Assembly (NCBI RefSeq): GCF_020387415.1
Contig: NZ_JAGWCB010000010.1
Coordinates: 620,001 to 684,000, forward strand
Reading direction: 5' to 3'
Source of the DNA: Ideonella benzenivorans
Lineage (GTDB): Bacteria > Pseudomonadota > Gammaproteobacteria > Burkholderiales > Burkholderiaceae_C
Length of the DNA stretch: 64,000 nt
This document shows positions 7,152-15,119 of the stretch, piece by piece. A model generated the notes under the pieces. The model ran no database searches, was not told where the DNA came from, and was given only the letters and a program-made list of their open reading frames with translations. Each line of letters starts with the position of its first letter. Positions within the stretch are counted from its first letter, which is position 1. Position numbers and translations under genes: made by a program.

Positions 7152-8033
7152 TCAGCCCCGTTGACGGCGCCAGACCAGCAGCGCAAAGCCCAGGACAGAG
7201 AGCGCCAGCGCCAGCAGGGCCCAGCCACTGGCCAGCTCCTGCAGGCGCAGCAGCGCGTCCTGTGCCAGCAGGCCGGGCAGCGAGGTCACATCCGGCTGCG
7301 GGCCGTCCAGGGCCGCCGCCAGCGCCGCCGGCTGGTCACGCAAGGGCAGCAGCGCACTGCCCAGGCGCAAGCCAAAGGTCTGCGCCGTCTGCAGCAGCTG
7401 GGGCAGGCCATAGCCCTTGGCCAGGATGGTGCCGCCCACGCCCCAGACCACCCAGAGCATGGGCACGCCCCAGCGCTTGAGCCAGGCGGCCGCGGCCATG
7501 CTCAGCAGGGCCACCGGGGCGATCCAGAAGCTGGCCAGCAGGGAACCCAGCACCATGCGCAGCGCCCCCGCCAGCAGCGGGCCCACCGCGTCCGTCCAGG
7601 GCAGGCCGGCCAGAACGGACCAGCCCAGTCCGCGGCCCACCAGCACGGCCGCCGCCAGCAAGCCGCTGGGAATGGCCAGCACCATCAGCAGCAGTGGCAG
7701 CAGCACCAGGTTCATCAGCACGGTGGCGCCCACGGCCGCCGTGTCGGACACGGGCAGCGAGCGCCAGAATTCGATGCTGCGGTCCTGCCAGTCGCGCCGG
7801 GCCAGGCCGCCGCTCTGGATGTAGGCCACCAGCCAGCCCACGCCCGACAGCAGGGCCGTGTAGACGGTGGCAGTGATCAGCAGCGTGGCCACCGGGCTGG
7901 CGTCGCCGCCCACCTGCACGTGGCCCAGCGACAGGCCCAGCAGGCCGAACGCCAGGGGCACCAGCGCGATCAGCCACCAACGGCGGCCGTGCTGCAGCCA
8001 CTCGCGCAGCAACAGGGTTTGAAAGGTCTTCAT
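7152..8033 (-). CDS. ABC-2 type transporter permease
   Basis: A 293-residue integral membrane protein, the permease of the ABC exporter whose ATPase gene ends 15 bases upstream. After an amphipathic start (Phe-Gln-Thr-Leu-Leu-Leu-Arg-Glu-Trp-Leu-Gln-His), about six hydrophobic segments follow. They include ones near residues 21-38, 53-72, 100-125, 140-175, 180-200 and the C-terminal 265-285. The arrangement is that of ABC-2 permeases of the Ytr/CcmB-like type that act in small GntR-controlled operons. The substrate cannot be read from sequence; relatives have been linked to antibiotic or cell-envelope stress. It is the last gene of the operon. Confidence 0.85.
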   Translation of the reverse strand: MKTFQTLLLREWLQHGRRWWLIALVPLAFGLLGLSLGHVQVGGDASPVATLLITATVYTALLSGVGWLVAYIQSGGLARRDWQDRSIEFWRSLPVSDTAAVGATVLMNLVLLPLLLMVLAIPSGLLAAAVLVGRGLGWSVLAGLPWTDAVGPLLAGALRMVLGSLLASFWIAPVALLSMAAAAWLKRWGVPMLWVVWGVGGTILAKGYGLPQLLQTAQTFGLRLGSALLPLRDQPAALAAALDGPQPDVTSLPGLLAQDALLRLQELASGWALLALALSVLGFALLVWRRQRG

Positions 8034-8048
8034 GCGCAGGTCTCCGGT

Positions 8049-8930
8049 TCAGCGCGGGGTCGCGCGGTTGAGTTCGGGCGCGCGGGTCAGCGCGACGAAC
8101 AGGTCCACCAGGCTGGGCCGCAGCCGCTGGCCCAGCGCCGCCACCTCGGGCGGCGGCTCGCCCTGGAACAGCGCCGCCGGCTGGCCCTGACTGCGGTAGC
8201 GCAGCAGCGGGTGCGCGGCCGCCACGGCGTCGGCCACGGCCGGGTCGTGGCTGAAGGCCACGAAGCGCTCATCCACCTCGGTCAGCGGGATGTTGAGCAC
8301 CAGCCGGCCTTCGCTGAGCATCAGCACGTCCGACAGCAGCGACTCCACCTCTTCCACCTGGTGGGTGGAGATGAGCACGCTGCGCTCGCCGTCGCACCAC
8401 TCGTCCAGCAGCATCTCGTAGAAGGCCTTGCGCGAGAGCACGTCCAGCCCCAGCGTGGGTTCGTCCAGGATCATCAGCCGCGCGTCAATGGCGGCCACCA
8501 GCGCCAGGTGCAGCTGCACCACCATGCCACGCGAGAGGGTCTTGACCTTGTCGTTCAGGCCGACGCTGGTGCGCTGCAGCAGCTGCCGCGCCCGCTCCGC
8601 CGAGAAGCGCGGGTGCAGGCCGGCCATCAGCGTGATCAGCTCCGAAGCCCGGGCCCAGCGCGGCAGGATGGCCACGTCCGGGATGTAGCAGAGCGACTGC
8701 AGCAGCGTGGTGCGCTGGCGCTGCGGGTCCAGCCCCAGCACGCGCAGCGCGCCCTCGTGGCTGCTCAGCCCGACCAGGGTGCGCATCAGGCTGGTCTTGC
8801 CGGCGCCGTTGTGGCCCAGCAGGCCGACGATGCGGCCGGCCGGGATCTCGAAATCCAGCCCGTCGAGCACGCGCTTCTTGCCGTAGTGCAGGCCCAGGCC
8901 GCGGGCCTGGATCAGGGGTTCGCCCGTCAT
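8049..8930 (-). CDS. ABC transporter ATP-binding protein
   Basis: A 293-residue ATPase that powers the neighbouring ABC-2 permease. Walker A Gly-His-Asn-Gly-Ala-Gly-Lys-Thr-Ser is at residues 39-47. The signature appears as Leu-Ser-Arg-Gly-Met, a variant of LSGGQ common in exporters of this type. Walker B is Leu-Met-Ile-Leu-Asp-Glu-Pro-Thr, followed by the D-loop Leu-Gly-Leu-Asp and the switch histidine in Ser-Thr-His-Gln. The start codon overlaps the stop of the GntR gene (ATGA), indicating translational coupling. The operon order regulator-ATPase-permease is that of Bacillus-type ytr operons. Confidence 0.92.
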   Translation of the reverse strand: MTGEPLIQARGLGLHYGKKRVLDGLDFEIPAGRIVGLLGHNGAGKTSLMRTLVGLSSHEGALRVLGLDPQRQRTTLLQSLCYIPDVAILPRWARASELITLMAGLHPRFSAERARQLLQRTSVGLNDKVKTLSRGMVVQLHLALVAAIDARLMILDEPTLGLDVLSRKAFYEMLLDEWCDGERSVLISTHQVEEVESLLSDVLMLSEGRLVLNIPLTEVDERFVAFSHDPAVADAVAAAHPLLRYRSQGQPAALFQGEPPPEVAALGQRLRPSLVDLFVALTRAPELNRATPR

Positions 8931-9280
8931 GCGAGGTGTCCTTCCCAGTCAAGTTCATCGGGGCCCAGCCCCAGTCGCCGCAGGCGCCGCCGCAGTGCCG
9001 GCCATTCCTGTTCGAGAAAGCGCTGGCGGGCCAGTGCGCGCAGACGCTCACGAGCCCCCTCGCGCACGAACAGGCCCAGACCGCGGCGGTTCTCCAGCAA
9101 CCCATCTTCGCTGAGGGCCTGCAAGGCCCGTCCCACGGTCAGGGGATTGAGCAGGTACTGGCCGGCCAGCACGCGCACCGAAGGCATGGCCTCGCCCTCG
9201 CGCGGCTCGCCGTCCAGCAGCCGGCCGGCCAGTTGCTCGGCCAGTTGGCGGTAGATCGGTTGACGGTCATCCCAGTGCAT
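8927..9280 (-). CDS. GntR family regulator, YtrA-like
   Basis: A 117-residue repressor with only the N-terminal winged helix of GntR proteins and a short helical C-terminus, the size and build of the YtrA subfamily. Residues 8-70 carry Pro-Ile-Tyr-Arg-Gln-Leu-Ala-Glu-Gln-Leu, Met-Pro-Ser-Val-Arg-Val-Leu-Ala and Asn-Pro-Leu-Thr-Val-Gly-Arg-Ala-Leu-Gln. I chose ATG 9280 because GGGAG lies at the right distance; a start ten residues further upstream would fall in the operator. It is the first gene of the exporter operon. A GTGTGTT/AACACAC palindrome just upstream fits the family's GTGT-N-ACAC operators, so it probably represses its own operon until a ligand or stress relieves it. Confidence 0.88.
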   Translation of the reverse strand: MHWDDRQPIYRQLAEQLAGRLLDGEPREGEAMPSVRVLAGQYLLNPLTVGRALQALSEDGLLENRRGLGLFVREGARERLRALARQRFLEQEWPALRRRLRRLGLGPDELDWEGHLA

Positions 9281-9290
9281 GGGCGCTCCC

Positions 9291-9312
9291 GTGTGTTGGT
9301 GAGGTAACACAC
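9291..9312 (-). promoter_or_regulatory. Probable operator of the GntR/ABC operon
   Basis: A perfect inverted repeat, GTGTGTT (9291-9297) and AACACAC (9306-9312), with an eight-base spacer. It ends 11 bases upstream of the repressor start codon. GTGT...ACAC arms are characteristic of YtrA-type GntR operators, and the place between promoter and start suits repression of the operon. Confidence 0.6.
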
Positions 9313-9461
9313 TCTAGGCGCTTGCCGGCCCACCCACCCGGCCGATGCGACGAACGACCGCCCGGGCCGACGAACGACAGCCCCACCTGTCACCTGGCTG
9401 CGGGATGGCCGCACCGCCGCCGGGCTGGCAGCATCGCGGCCACACACTTTCAGGAGGAACC

Positions 9462-10028
9462 ATGAACCACCCCGTGCCCCCCCGCCTCGCCCCCGCCCTG
9501 CTGCTGGCCCTGCTGACGCTGGCCGGTTGCGGCAAGGTGCAGGAAGCCACCAGTGAGAAGGCCACCGAGAAGATGGCCGAAGCGGCCATCAACCAGAACG
9601 GCGGCGATGCCAAGGTCGACATCCACCAGGGCGGTGTGAAGGTGGAAGGCACCGACGAGAAGGGCCAGTCCTTCAAGATGGAGATGGGCGCGGCCCAGAT
9701 CGGCGAAAAGGACCTGGGCATTCCCTTCTACCCCGGCGCCAAGCCGGTGCCCAACCACAGCAACCGCTTCGCCAACGGCGACCAGGAGATGCTGCAGGTG
9801 GAGCTGACCAGCAGCGATGCGCCCCAGAAGGTGGCCGACTGGTACCGCAGCCAGCTCAAGGCCCACACCGAGGGCAAGATGGTGATGGACCAGAGCGAAG
9901 ACCAGGGCATGTCGCTGACCATCAACGACCCGAAGAGCGAGAGCACGGTGATCGTCGAGGTCAAGGCCGCCGACAGCGGCAGCTCCATCAGCCTGACCCA
10001 TGGGCGCAAGGCCCCCACCAAGGGCTGA
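9462..10028 (+). CDS. Putative lipoprotein
   Basis: A 188-residue exported lipoprotein. The signal peptide ends in Leu-Ala-Gly-Cys (cysteine at residue 23). The start is fixed by AGGAGG five bases ahead. The mature protein has a charged, helix-prone linker (about 25-75). It is followed by a compact domain with Pro-Phe-Tyr-Pro-Gly-Ala (about 90) and a pattern Val-Ala-x-Trp-Tyr-Arg-Ser-Gln-Leu (about 126), common in small envelope proteins that bind or sense at the membrane surface. I cannot assign a function. It is transcribed divergently from the ABC exporter operon, whose regulator starts 180 bases away, so shared regulation is possible but unproven. Confidence 0.8.
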   Translation: MNHPVPPRLAPALLLALLTLAGCGKVQEATSEKATEKMAEAAINQNGGDAKVDIHQGGVKVEGTDEKGQSFKMEMGAAQIGEKDLGIPFYPGAKPVPNHSNRFANGDQEMLQVELTSSDAPQKVADWYRSQLKAHTEGKMVMDQSEDQGMSLTINDPKSESTVIVEVKAADSGSSISLTHGRKAPTKG

Positions 10029-10067
10029 CTGAGAGAGTACTTAAGTAGTTTCCCGTACCATGTGGGC

Positions 10068-11363
10068 ATGACTTGGAATGAAAACCTGGCCCGCGTCCGG
10101 GCCTCTGTGGACGATGCCGTCGGCCTGGTGCGCGACGGCGATTGGCTGGTCGTGCCGGTCGGTGCCGGTGAGCCCCCCGCCCTGCTGACCGCGCTGTCGG
10201 AGCGCCGCCGCTCGCTGCACGGTGTCACCGTGGTGCAGATGCTGCCGCTGCGCCCCTTCGGCTATTTCGACCCAGAGACGGTGGACCACATCCGGCCGGT
10301 GTCGATGTTCCTGGGGGGCCCCTCGCGCGCGGGCGCCCAGGCGGGCTGGCTGCCGCTGATCCACGGCCATTTCTCGGACTTTCCGGTGATGTTCGCCCGC
10401 GGCGAGGTGCGTTCGGACATCGTGTTCGCGCTGGCCTCGCCGATGGATGCGGACGGCTATTTCCACCTCGGCGTCTCGGCCGACTACACGCTGGCCGCCA
10501 TCGAGCGCGCCCGCACCGTGGTGCTGGAAGTGAATCCTCACGTGCCCCGCACCGGCGGCCCGGCCAAGGTGCACATCTCCAAGGTCAGTGCCTGGATCGA
10601 GGATGATCGGCCGCTGACCACGCTGCCACCGTCCGAGACCGGCCCGGTGCAGCAGGCGATCGCGAAGTTCGTCGAACCGCTGATCCACGACGGCGACACG
10701 CTGCAGATCGGCATCGGCGGCATCCCGGACGCGGTGGTGGCGCTGCTCAAGGGCAAGCACGACCTGGGCGTGCACAGCGAGATGATCGGCGACGGCCTGC
10801 TGAGCCTCATCGAGAGCGGTGCCGTCACCAACCGGCGCAAGACCTTCATGCCCGGCAAGATGGTGGCCACCTTCGCGCTGGGTTCGGAGAAGCTCTACCG
10901 CTTCCTGGACACCTGCCCGGATTTCGAGCTGCACCCGTCGGACTTCACGAACGACCCCTACATCGCCAGCCAGAACGACAACCTGGTGTCGCTCAACGCG
11001 ACGCTGCAGATCGACCTGCTGGGCCAGTGCGGCTCGGAAAGCCTGGGGCCCAAGCCCTACTCGGCCACCGGCGGCCAGACCGACTTCATCCGCGCGGCCA
11101 ACCGCTCCAAGGGTGGGCGCTCGATCATCGTCGTGCCCTCCACCGCCAAGGGCGACACCATCTCGCGCATCGTGCCCACGCTGACGCCGGGCACCCATGT
11201 CAGCGCCAGCAAGAACGATGTGAACTACGTCGTCACCGAGTACGGCGTGGCCCAGTTGCGCGGGCGCACCTCGAACGAGCGGGTCGAGGCCCTGATCGGG
11301 ATCGCCCATCCGGCCTTTCGCGACGAGCTGCGGGCCCAGGCCAAGGCGATGCACCTGATCTGA
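10068..11363 (+). CDS. Acetyl-CoA hydrolase/transferase family protein
   Basis: A 431-residue CoA transferase of the acetyl-CoA hydrolase/4-hydroxybutyrate CoA-transferase family. These enzymes move CoA between acetate-like acids through a glutamyl-CoA intermediate. The N-terminal half holds a glycine-rich region (Val-Pro-Val-Gly-Ala-Gly-Glu-Pro-Pro). The second half has Ile-Gly-Ile-Gly-Gly-Ile-Pro-Asp-Ala-Val and His-Ser-Glu-Met-Ile-Gly-Asp-Gly, where the glutamate is the expected nucleophile. Further on are Gly-Gln-Cys-Gly-Ser-Glu and Gly-Gly-Gln-Thr-Asp-Phe. I chose ATG 10068 because the alternative two codons upstream is GTG with no better ribosome site. It is monocistronic and converges on xerC. 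Confidence 0.88.
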   Translation: MTWNENLARVRASVDDAVGLVRDGDWLVVPVGAGEPPALLTALSERRRSLHGVTVVQMLPLRPFGYFDPETVDHIRPVSMFLGGPSRAGAQAGWLPLIHGHFSDFPVMFARGEVRSDIVFALASPMDADGYFHLGVSADYTLAAIERARTVVLEVNPHVPRTGGPAKVHISKVSAWIEDDRPLTTLPPSETGPVQQAIAKFVEPLIHDGDTLQIGIGGIPDAVVALLKGKHDLGVHSEMIGDGLLSLIESGAVTNRRKTFMPGKMVATFALGSEKLYRFLDTCPDFELHPSDFTNDPYIASQNDNLVSLNATLQIDLLGQCGSESLGPKPYSATGGQTDFIRAANRSKGGRSIIVVPSTAKGDTISRIVPTLTPGTHVSASKNDVNYVVTEYGVAQLRGRTSNERVEALIGIAHPAFRDELRAQAKAMHLI

Positions 11364-11370
11364 GCGGGGC

Positions 11371-12342
11371 TCAGCCCCCGCCGGTCTTGCGCCGCGCGCG
11401 CGGGTGCGCGGCGTCGTACACCTTGGCCAGGTGCTGGAAATCCAGCTGGGTGTAGATCTGCGTGGTGCTGATGCTGGCATGGCCCAGCAGCTCCTGCACC
11501 GCCCGCAGGTCGCCACTGGACTGCAGCAGGTGGGTGGCGAAGCTGTGGCGCAGCATGTGGGGATGCACCGAGGTGGGCAGGCCCGCCTCCAGCGCCAGCC
11601 GCTTGAGCCGGCTGCGCACCTGGCTGTCCGACAGCCGGGTGCCGCGGCTGCTGACGAACAGCGCCGCCTCGCCCGGCGCGGCCAGGCTGACGCGCTGCAG
11701 GTCCCAGGCCGCCAGCGCCTGCAGCGCATGCGAGCCCACCGGCACACTGCGCCGCTTGTGGCCCTTGCCCAGCACATGGACGGTGGCGTCGTCCGCATCC
11801 ACCCAGCCGGCGGCGTCGGCACTGGGCAGGGCATCCAGCGAGACCAGTTCCCCCACCCGCAGACCGCTGCCGTAGAGCAGCTCGACGATGGCGTGGTCGC
11901 GCGCCGCCAGCGCGGGGTCGGTGTTCTGAGCGCTGTGGCTGGCCAGCGCCACCGCCTGGTCCACCGGCAAGGCCTTGGGCAGCGGCTTGCCAGCCCTGGG
12001 CGGGCGGATGCCGTCCACCGGGTTCAGGGCCACGCCACCGCGCCGACCCCACCAGCGGTACAGCCCGCGCCAGGCCGACAGCTGCAGCGCCAGGCTGCGC
12101 GGTGACAGGCCCGGCCCCTGGCCGGCGCCATGCAACTGGGCCAGCAGCAGGCGCACATGGTGCGGCTGCAGGCGCTCCAGCGGCACGTTCAAGCCGGCCG
12201 CGCCCCGCGCCAGCCGGGTCAGCGCGTCGGTGTAGAGGGCCAGCGTGCGCGCGGCGACGCGGCGCTCCACCCGCAGATGGTCCAGGTAGCGCGGCAGCGG
12301 CTCGGGCAGGGCCTGCCCCGCGTCCGGGCCGCCGTCGCTCAT
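11371..12342 (-). CDS. xerC: Tyrosine recombinase XerC
   Basis: A 323-residue site-specific recombinase that, with XerD, resolves chromosome dimers at dif. The SAM-like N-terminal domain covers about residues 10-100, and the catalytic domain follows. The catalytic set is complete: Arg162 (Gly-Leu-Arg-Val-Gly-Glu), Lys193 (Gly-Lys-Gly-His-Lys-Arg), His262 and Arg265 (His-Met-Leu-Arg-His-Ser), His288 (Leu-Gly-His-Ala) and the nucleophile Tyr297. The gene lies four bases after DUF484 and in the same operon as dapF, the usual arrangement. A GC-rich hairpin (11364-11381) lies at the junction with the convergent CoA-transferase gene. Confidence 0.95.
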   Translation of the reverse strand: MSDGGPDAGQALPEPLPRYLDHLRVERRVAARTLALYTDALTRLARGAAGLNVPLERLQPHHVRLLLAQLHGAGQGPGLSPRSLALQLSAWRGLYRWWGRRGGVALNPVDGIRPPRAGKPLPKALPVDQAVALASHSAQNTDPALAARDHAIVELLYGSGLRVGELVSLDALPSADAAGWVDADDATVHVLGKGHKRRSVPVGSHALQALAAWDLQRVSLAAPGEAALFVSSRGTRLSDSQVRSRLKRLALEAGLPTSVHPHMLRHSFATHLLQSSGDLRAVQELLGHASISTTQIYTQLDFQHLAKVYDAAHPRARRKTGGG

Positions 12343-12346
12343 GGCC

Positions 12347-13045
12347 TCACTCGCCCGTCACCATCAGCCGGCCCAGGGCCGCGCTGGCGATGTCGCCCAC
12401 CTGTTCCAGGAACTCGGTGCCCATGTCGCTCTGGTAGCGCAGCGCGTCGGGCGAGCCCAGCACCAGCAGGCCGAAGCACTCGGCGGCCGACGGCCCCAGG
12501 CGCAGCGGCACCAGCGCCAGCGACTGGGCCGGCGTCGCGTCGCCCAGCCATTGCGCGGCCTCGAACTGGGCGTTCAGGCCGCAGTAGGGTTGCGACAGGC
12601 TGGCGGCGAAGGTCTTGATGTCCTCGCTGACGCCCTGGGCCCAGGGCAGGTGGGCAAAGGCCGGGGCCACGCCCCAGACGCGCACCGCCGCCTGCGGGAT
12701 CAGGAACTCGTGCTTGAGCTCGGCCACCAGCACCTCGCCCAGCATGGTGGCGCCGCGCGCCAGCATCACGGCGCAGGTCCAGCGGTGCATGCGCTCGGCG
12801 ATCAGCACGTTCTCCTGCCCGGCGCGGATCATCTCCATGATCTTGCGCTCCAGGCCCTTGATGCGCTCGCGCAGCATCTCCATCTGCCGCTCCTGCAGCG
12901 AGACGGCGCGCTGGCCATGCGGGCTGGTGAGCTGGATGCTGGCCAGCAGCTCGGCCTGGCGCTCGAAGAAGCCCGGGTTGTTGGCCAGGTAGTTGGCGAT
13001 GTCCTGTTCGGTGATGCCCTGCACCCCGTTCTCGTTGCTCGTCAC
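12347..13045 (-). CDS. DUF484 family protein
   Basis: A 232-residue protein of the DUF484 family, found almost always between dapF and xerC in proteobacteria. Its N-terminus has the family's [13 protein letters not shown], with Pro-His-Gly-Gln-Arg-Ala-Val-Ser-Leu-x-Glu-Arg-Gln further on. A coiled segment follows (about 50-75), then a GAF-like domain with Pro-Leu-Arg-Leu-Gly and [10 protein letters not shown]. Function is unknown; the GAF-like fold suggests ligand sensing. The start overlaps the dapF stop by four bases, indicating translational coupling. Confidence 0.92.
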   Translation of the reverse strand: MTSNENGVQGITEQDIANYLANNPGFFERQAELLASIQLTSPHGQRAVSLQERQMEMLRERIKGLERKIMEMIRAGQENVLIAERMHRWTCAVMLARGATMLGEVLVAELKHEFLIPQAAVRVWGVAPAFAHLPWAQGVSEDIKTFAASLSQPYCGLNAQFEAAQWLGDATPAQSLALVPLRLGPSAAECFGLLVLGSPDALRYQSDMGTEFLEQVGDIASAALGRLMVTGE

Positions 13046-13899
13046 AGCTCGATCTCTCCTTCAAAGACGGTCACCGCCGGACCGGTCATCATCACCGAGT
13101 GGCCCTCGCCGGCCCAGGTGATGGTCAGCACGCCGCCGCGGGTGTGCACGTCCACCGTGGCATCCAGCCAGCCCAGGCGAATGCCGGCCACCACCGCCGC
13201 GCAGGCGCCGGTGCCACAGGCCAGGGTCTCGCCCGCATCACGCTCATAGACACGCAACGCCACCTCGGTGCGCGAGCGCACCTGCAGAAAGCCGGCGTTG
13301 ACCTTGCGCGGAAAGCGCGGGTGGGCTTCGATCTTCGGACCCCAGTCGGCCACCGGCGCGGTGGCCACGTCGTCCACCCGCAGCACGGCGTGCGGGTTGC
13401 CCATCGACACCAGCGCCACCTCGGCCTGCACGCCACCGCCCAGGTCCAGCGGCCACAGCGGCATGCCGTTCACCTCGCGCGGCGTCAGCCCGGTGGGGTC
13501 GAAAGGCAGGTCGGCCGGCGCGAAGCGGGGCTGGTTCATGTCCACCGTGACCCGACCGTCGGGCTGCAGGGTCAGGGTCAGCAGGTTGTTGACGGTTTCC
13601 ACGCGGATGGTGGTCTTGTCGCTCAGCCCGTGGTCGTGCACATAGCGCACGAAGCAGCGCGAGCCATTGCCGCACTGCTCCACCTCGTCGCCGGTGGCGC
13701 CGTTGAAGATGCGGTAGCGGAAGTCGACCCCCGGCGCCTGCGCGGCCTCGACGACCAGGATCTGGTCGGCGCCCACGCCAAAGCGGCGGTCGCCCAGGAA
13801 CTGCAGCTGTTCCCGGCGCAGCGCCAGCGGCGCACGGGTGGCGTCCAGCACGACGAAGTCGTTGCCGGCACCGTGCATCTTGGTGAAGTGCAAACGCAT
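13042..13899 (-). CDS. dapF: Diaminopimelate epimerase
   Basis: A 285-residue PLP-independent epimerase that converts LL- to meso-diaminopimelate for lysine and peptidoglycan synthesis. The two catalytic cysteines are present, Cys76 in Gln-Cys-Gly-Asn-Gly-Ser-Arg-Cys and Cys228 in Ala-Cys-Gly-Thr-Gly-Ala-Cys. The start at 13899 gives [10 protein letters not shown]-x-Gly-Asn-Asp, where all orthologues start. No Shine-Dalgarno precedes it: the bases before ATG read AATCCCCCC. A GATAAT hexamer (minus strand, 13912-13907) lies so close that a transcript from it would be nearly leaderless. In the flagellum-free order I expect this gene to follow the two acyltransferases, so its old upstream context has probably been lost. 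Confidence 0.95.
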   Translation of the reverse strand: MRLHFTKMHGAGNDFVVLDATRAPLALRREQLQFLGDRRFGVGADQILVVEAAQAPGVDFRYRIFNGATGDEVEQCGNGSRCFVRYVHDHGLSDKTTIRVETVNNLLTLTLQPDGRVTVDMNQPRFAPADLPFDPTGLTPREVNGMPLWPLDLGGGVQAEVALVSMGNPHAVLRVDDVATAPVADWGPKIEAHPRFPRKVNAGFLQVRSRTEVALRVYERDAGETLACGTGACAAVVAGIRLGWLDATVDVHTRGGVLTITWAGEGHSVMMTGPAVTVFEGEIEL

Positions 13900-14060
13900 G
13901 GGGGGGATTATCAGACGGCGGGACAGCCCCCCCGACCCGGCGCCGCGCGCCCTTTTCGAATTTTTTTGAGTCCGGCATTTAAGGCCGCCGCCCCCCGCGC
14001 CGCCTAGTGAGGGGGAGGACGTCAATCAGAGGTCCTGAAACCCAACCAGGAGTGATCCCC

Positions 14061-14942
14061 ATGCTGAGCCTGAACACCAACCTCGCCGCGCTGTCCACCC
14101 AAAACTCGCTGTCCGCCAGCCAAAAGGCCCTGTCGACGTCCATGGCCCGCCTGGGCACGGGCTACCGCGTCAATTCCGCGATGGACGACGCCGCCGGCCT
14201 GCAAATCGCCACCCGCCTGAACGCCCAGACCCGCGGCATGGCCGTGGCCCAGAAGAACACCCAGAACGGCATCTCGATGATGCAAACCGCTGAAGGCGCC
14301 TTCAGCGAAGTGACCGACATCCTGCAGCGCATGAAGGATCTGGCGACCGAGGCCTACACCGCCTCGACCACGTCCACCGACCAGACCGCCATGCAGTCCG
14401 AGTTCGACGCCCTGGGCACCGAACTGGGCAACATCGTCAAGAACACCTCGTTCGGCGGCAAGCAGCTGTTCAGTAACGGCACGACGACCGACGGTTCCGG
14501 CGGCCTGCTGAGCACCGCCACGCTGACCTTCCAGATCGGCGCCTCGGCCGGCGAAACGATGAAGGTCGACACCCAGACCTCGCTGACCGCCGTGGCCACC
14601 GCCCTGGACAGCGCCAGCTCGAACTACGCCACCCCGGGCACCGCCGGCACCGAACTGACCGGCGGCTCAAACGCCATCATCACCACGCTGAGCACGGCCC
14701 TGGACGCCGTCGGCTCGTTCCGCTCCACGCTGGGCGCGGCCTCCAACCGCCTGGACCACGTCTACAACAACCTGGCCAACATGAGCACCAACACCTCGGC
14801 GGCCAAGGGTCGGATCATGGACGTGGACTACGCCACCGAGACCTCGAACATGACCTCCAAGCAAATGCTGCTGCAAGCCGGTACCTCGATGCTCAAGCAA
14901 TCGAACTCGATGTCGCAAATGGTCCTGTCGCTGATGCAGTGA
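14061..14942 (+). CDS. lafA: Flagellin, short lateral type
   Basis: A 293-residue filament subunit. It consists almost wholly of the conserved D0/D1 helices. The N-terminal part reads Asn-Thr-Asn-x-Ala-Ala-Leu-Ser-Thr-Gln, then Leu-Gly-Thr-Gly-Tyr-Arg-Val-Asn-Ser-Ala-x-Asp-Asp-Ala-Ala-Gly-Leu. The C-terminal part reads Asn-Arg-Leu-Asp-His-Val, Gly-Arg-Ile-Met-Asp-Val-Asp-Tyr-Ala-Thr-Glu and Met-Leu-Leu-Gln-Ala-Gly. The variable outer domain is reduced to about 60 Gly/Ser/Thr-rich residues, which would give a thin, plain filament. Size resembles lateral flagellins such as Vibrio LafA. ATG 14061 follows AGGAGTG, and a strong terminator ends the transcript. Sigma-28 control is expected, but I found no clear sigma-28 box in the upstream 160 bases. 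fliC would also be an acceptable name. Confidence 0.93.
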   Translation: MLSLNTNLAALSTQNSLSASQKALSTSMARLGTGYRVNSAMDDAAGLQIATRLNAQTRGMAVAQKNTQNGISMMQTAEGAFSEVTDILQRMKDLATEAYTASTTSTDQTAMQSEFDALGTELGNIVKNTSFGGKQLFSNGTTTDGSGGLLSTATLTFQIGASAGETMKVDTQTSLTAVATALDSASSNYATPGTAGTELTGGSNAIITTLSTALDAVGSFRSTLGAASNRLDHVYNNLANMSTNTSAAKGRIMDVDYATETSNMTSKQMLLQAGTSMLKQSNSMSQMVLSLMQ

Positions 14943-14981
14943 TGGACCGCGGGCCGGCCCCCCGCCGGCTCCTGGACCACG

Positions 14982-15010
14982 GCCGGGCTGGCGACAGTCC
15001 GGCTTTTTTT
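14982..15010 (+). terminator. Rho-independent terminator after flagellin
   Basis: GCCGG (14982-14986) pairs with CCGGC (14999-15003), followed by seven T (15004-15010), 40 bases after the flagellin stop. It would isolate the highly expressed flagellin transcript. Confidence 0.85.
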
Positions 15011-15119
15011 ATGGTGTTTTCCCGCCTTAAGGCCCTGCCGCCGCCCGTCGCCCCTTATGGGTAAGGGACCGGCTGGGGTCCCCGTCCTGCCCCCCACCCT
15101 TTTCTGAGAGGCCACCCCG

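Noticed and set aside
11364-11381. Hairpin GCGGGGC/GCCCCCGC between the CoA-transferase gene and xerC as a terminator
   Set aside because: The stem is short with one bulge, overlaps the xerC stop and has no T run on either strand; kept only as a remark.
13960-14060. Sigma-54 or sigma-28 promoter for flagellin
   Set aside because: No GG-N10-GC element with correct spacing and no TAAA...GCCGATAA-like pair was found in the upstream region; control by sigma-28 is expected but not visible.
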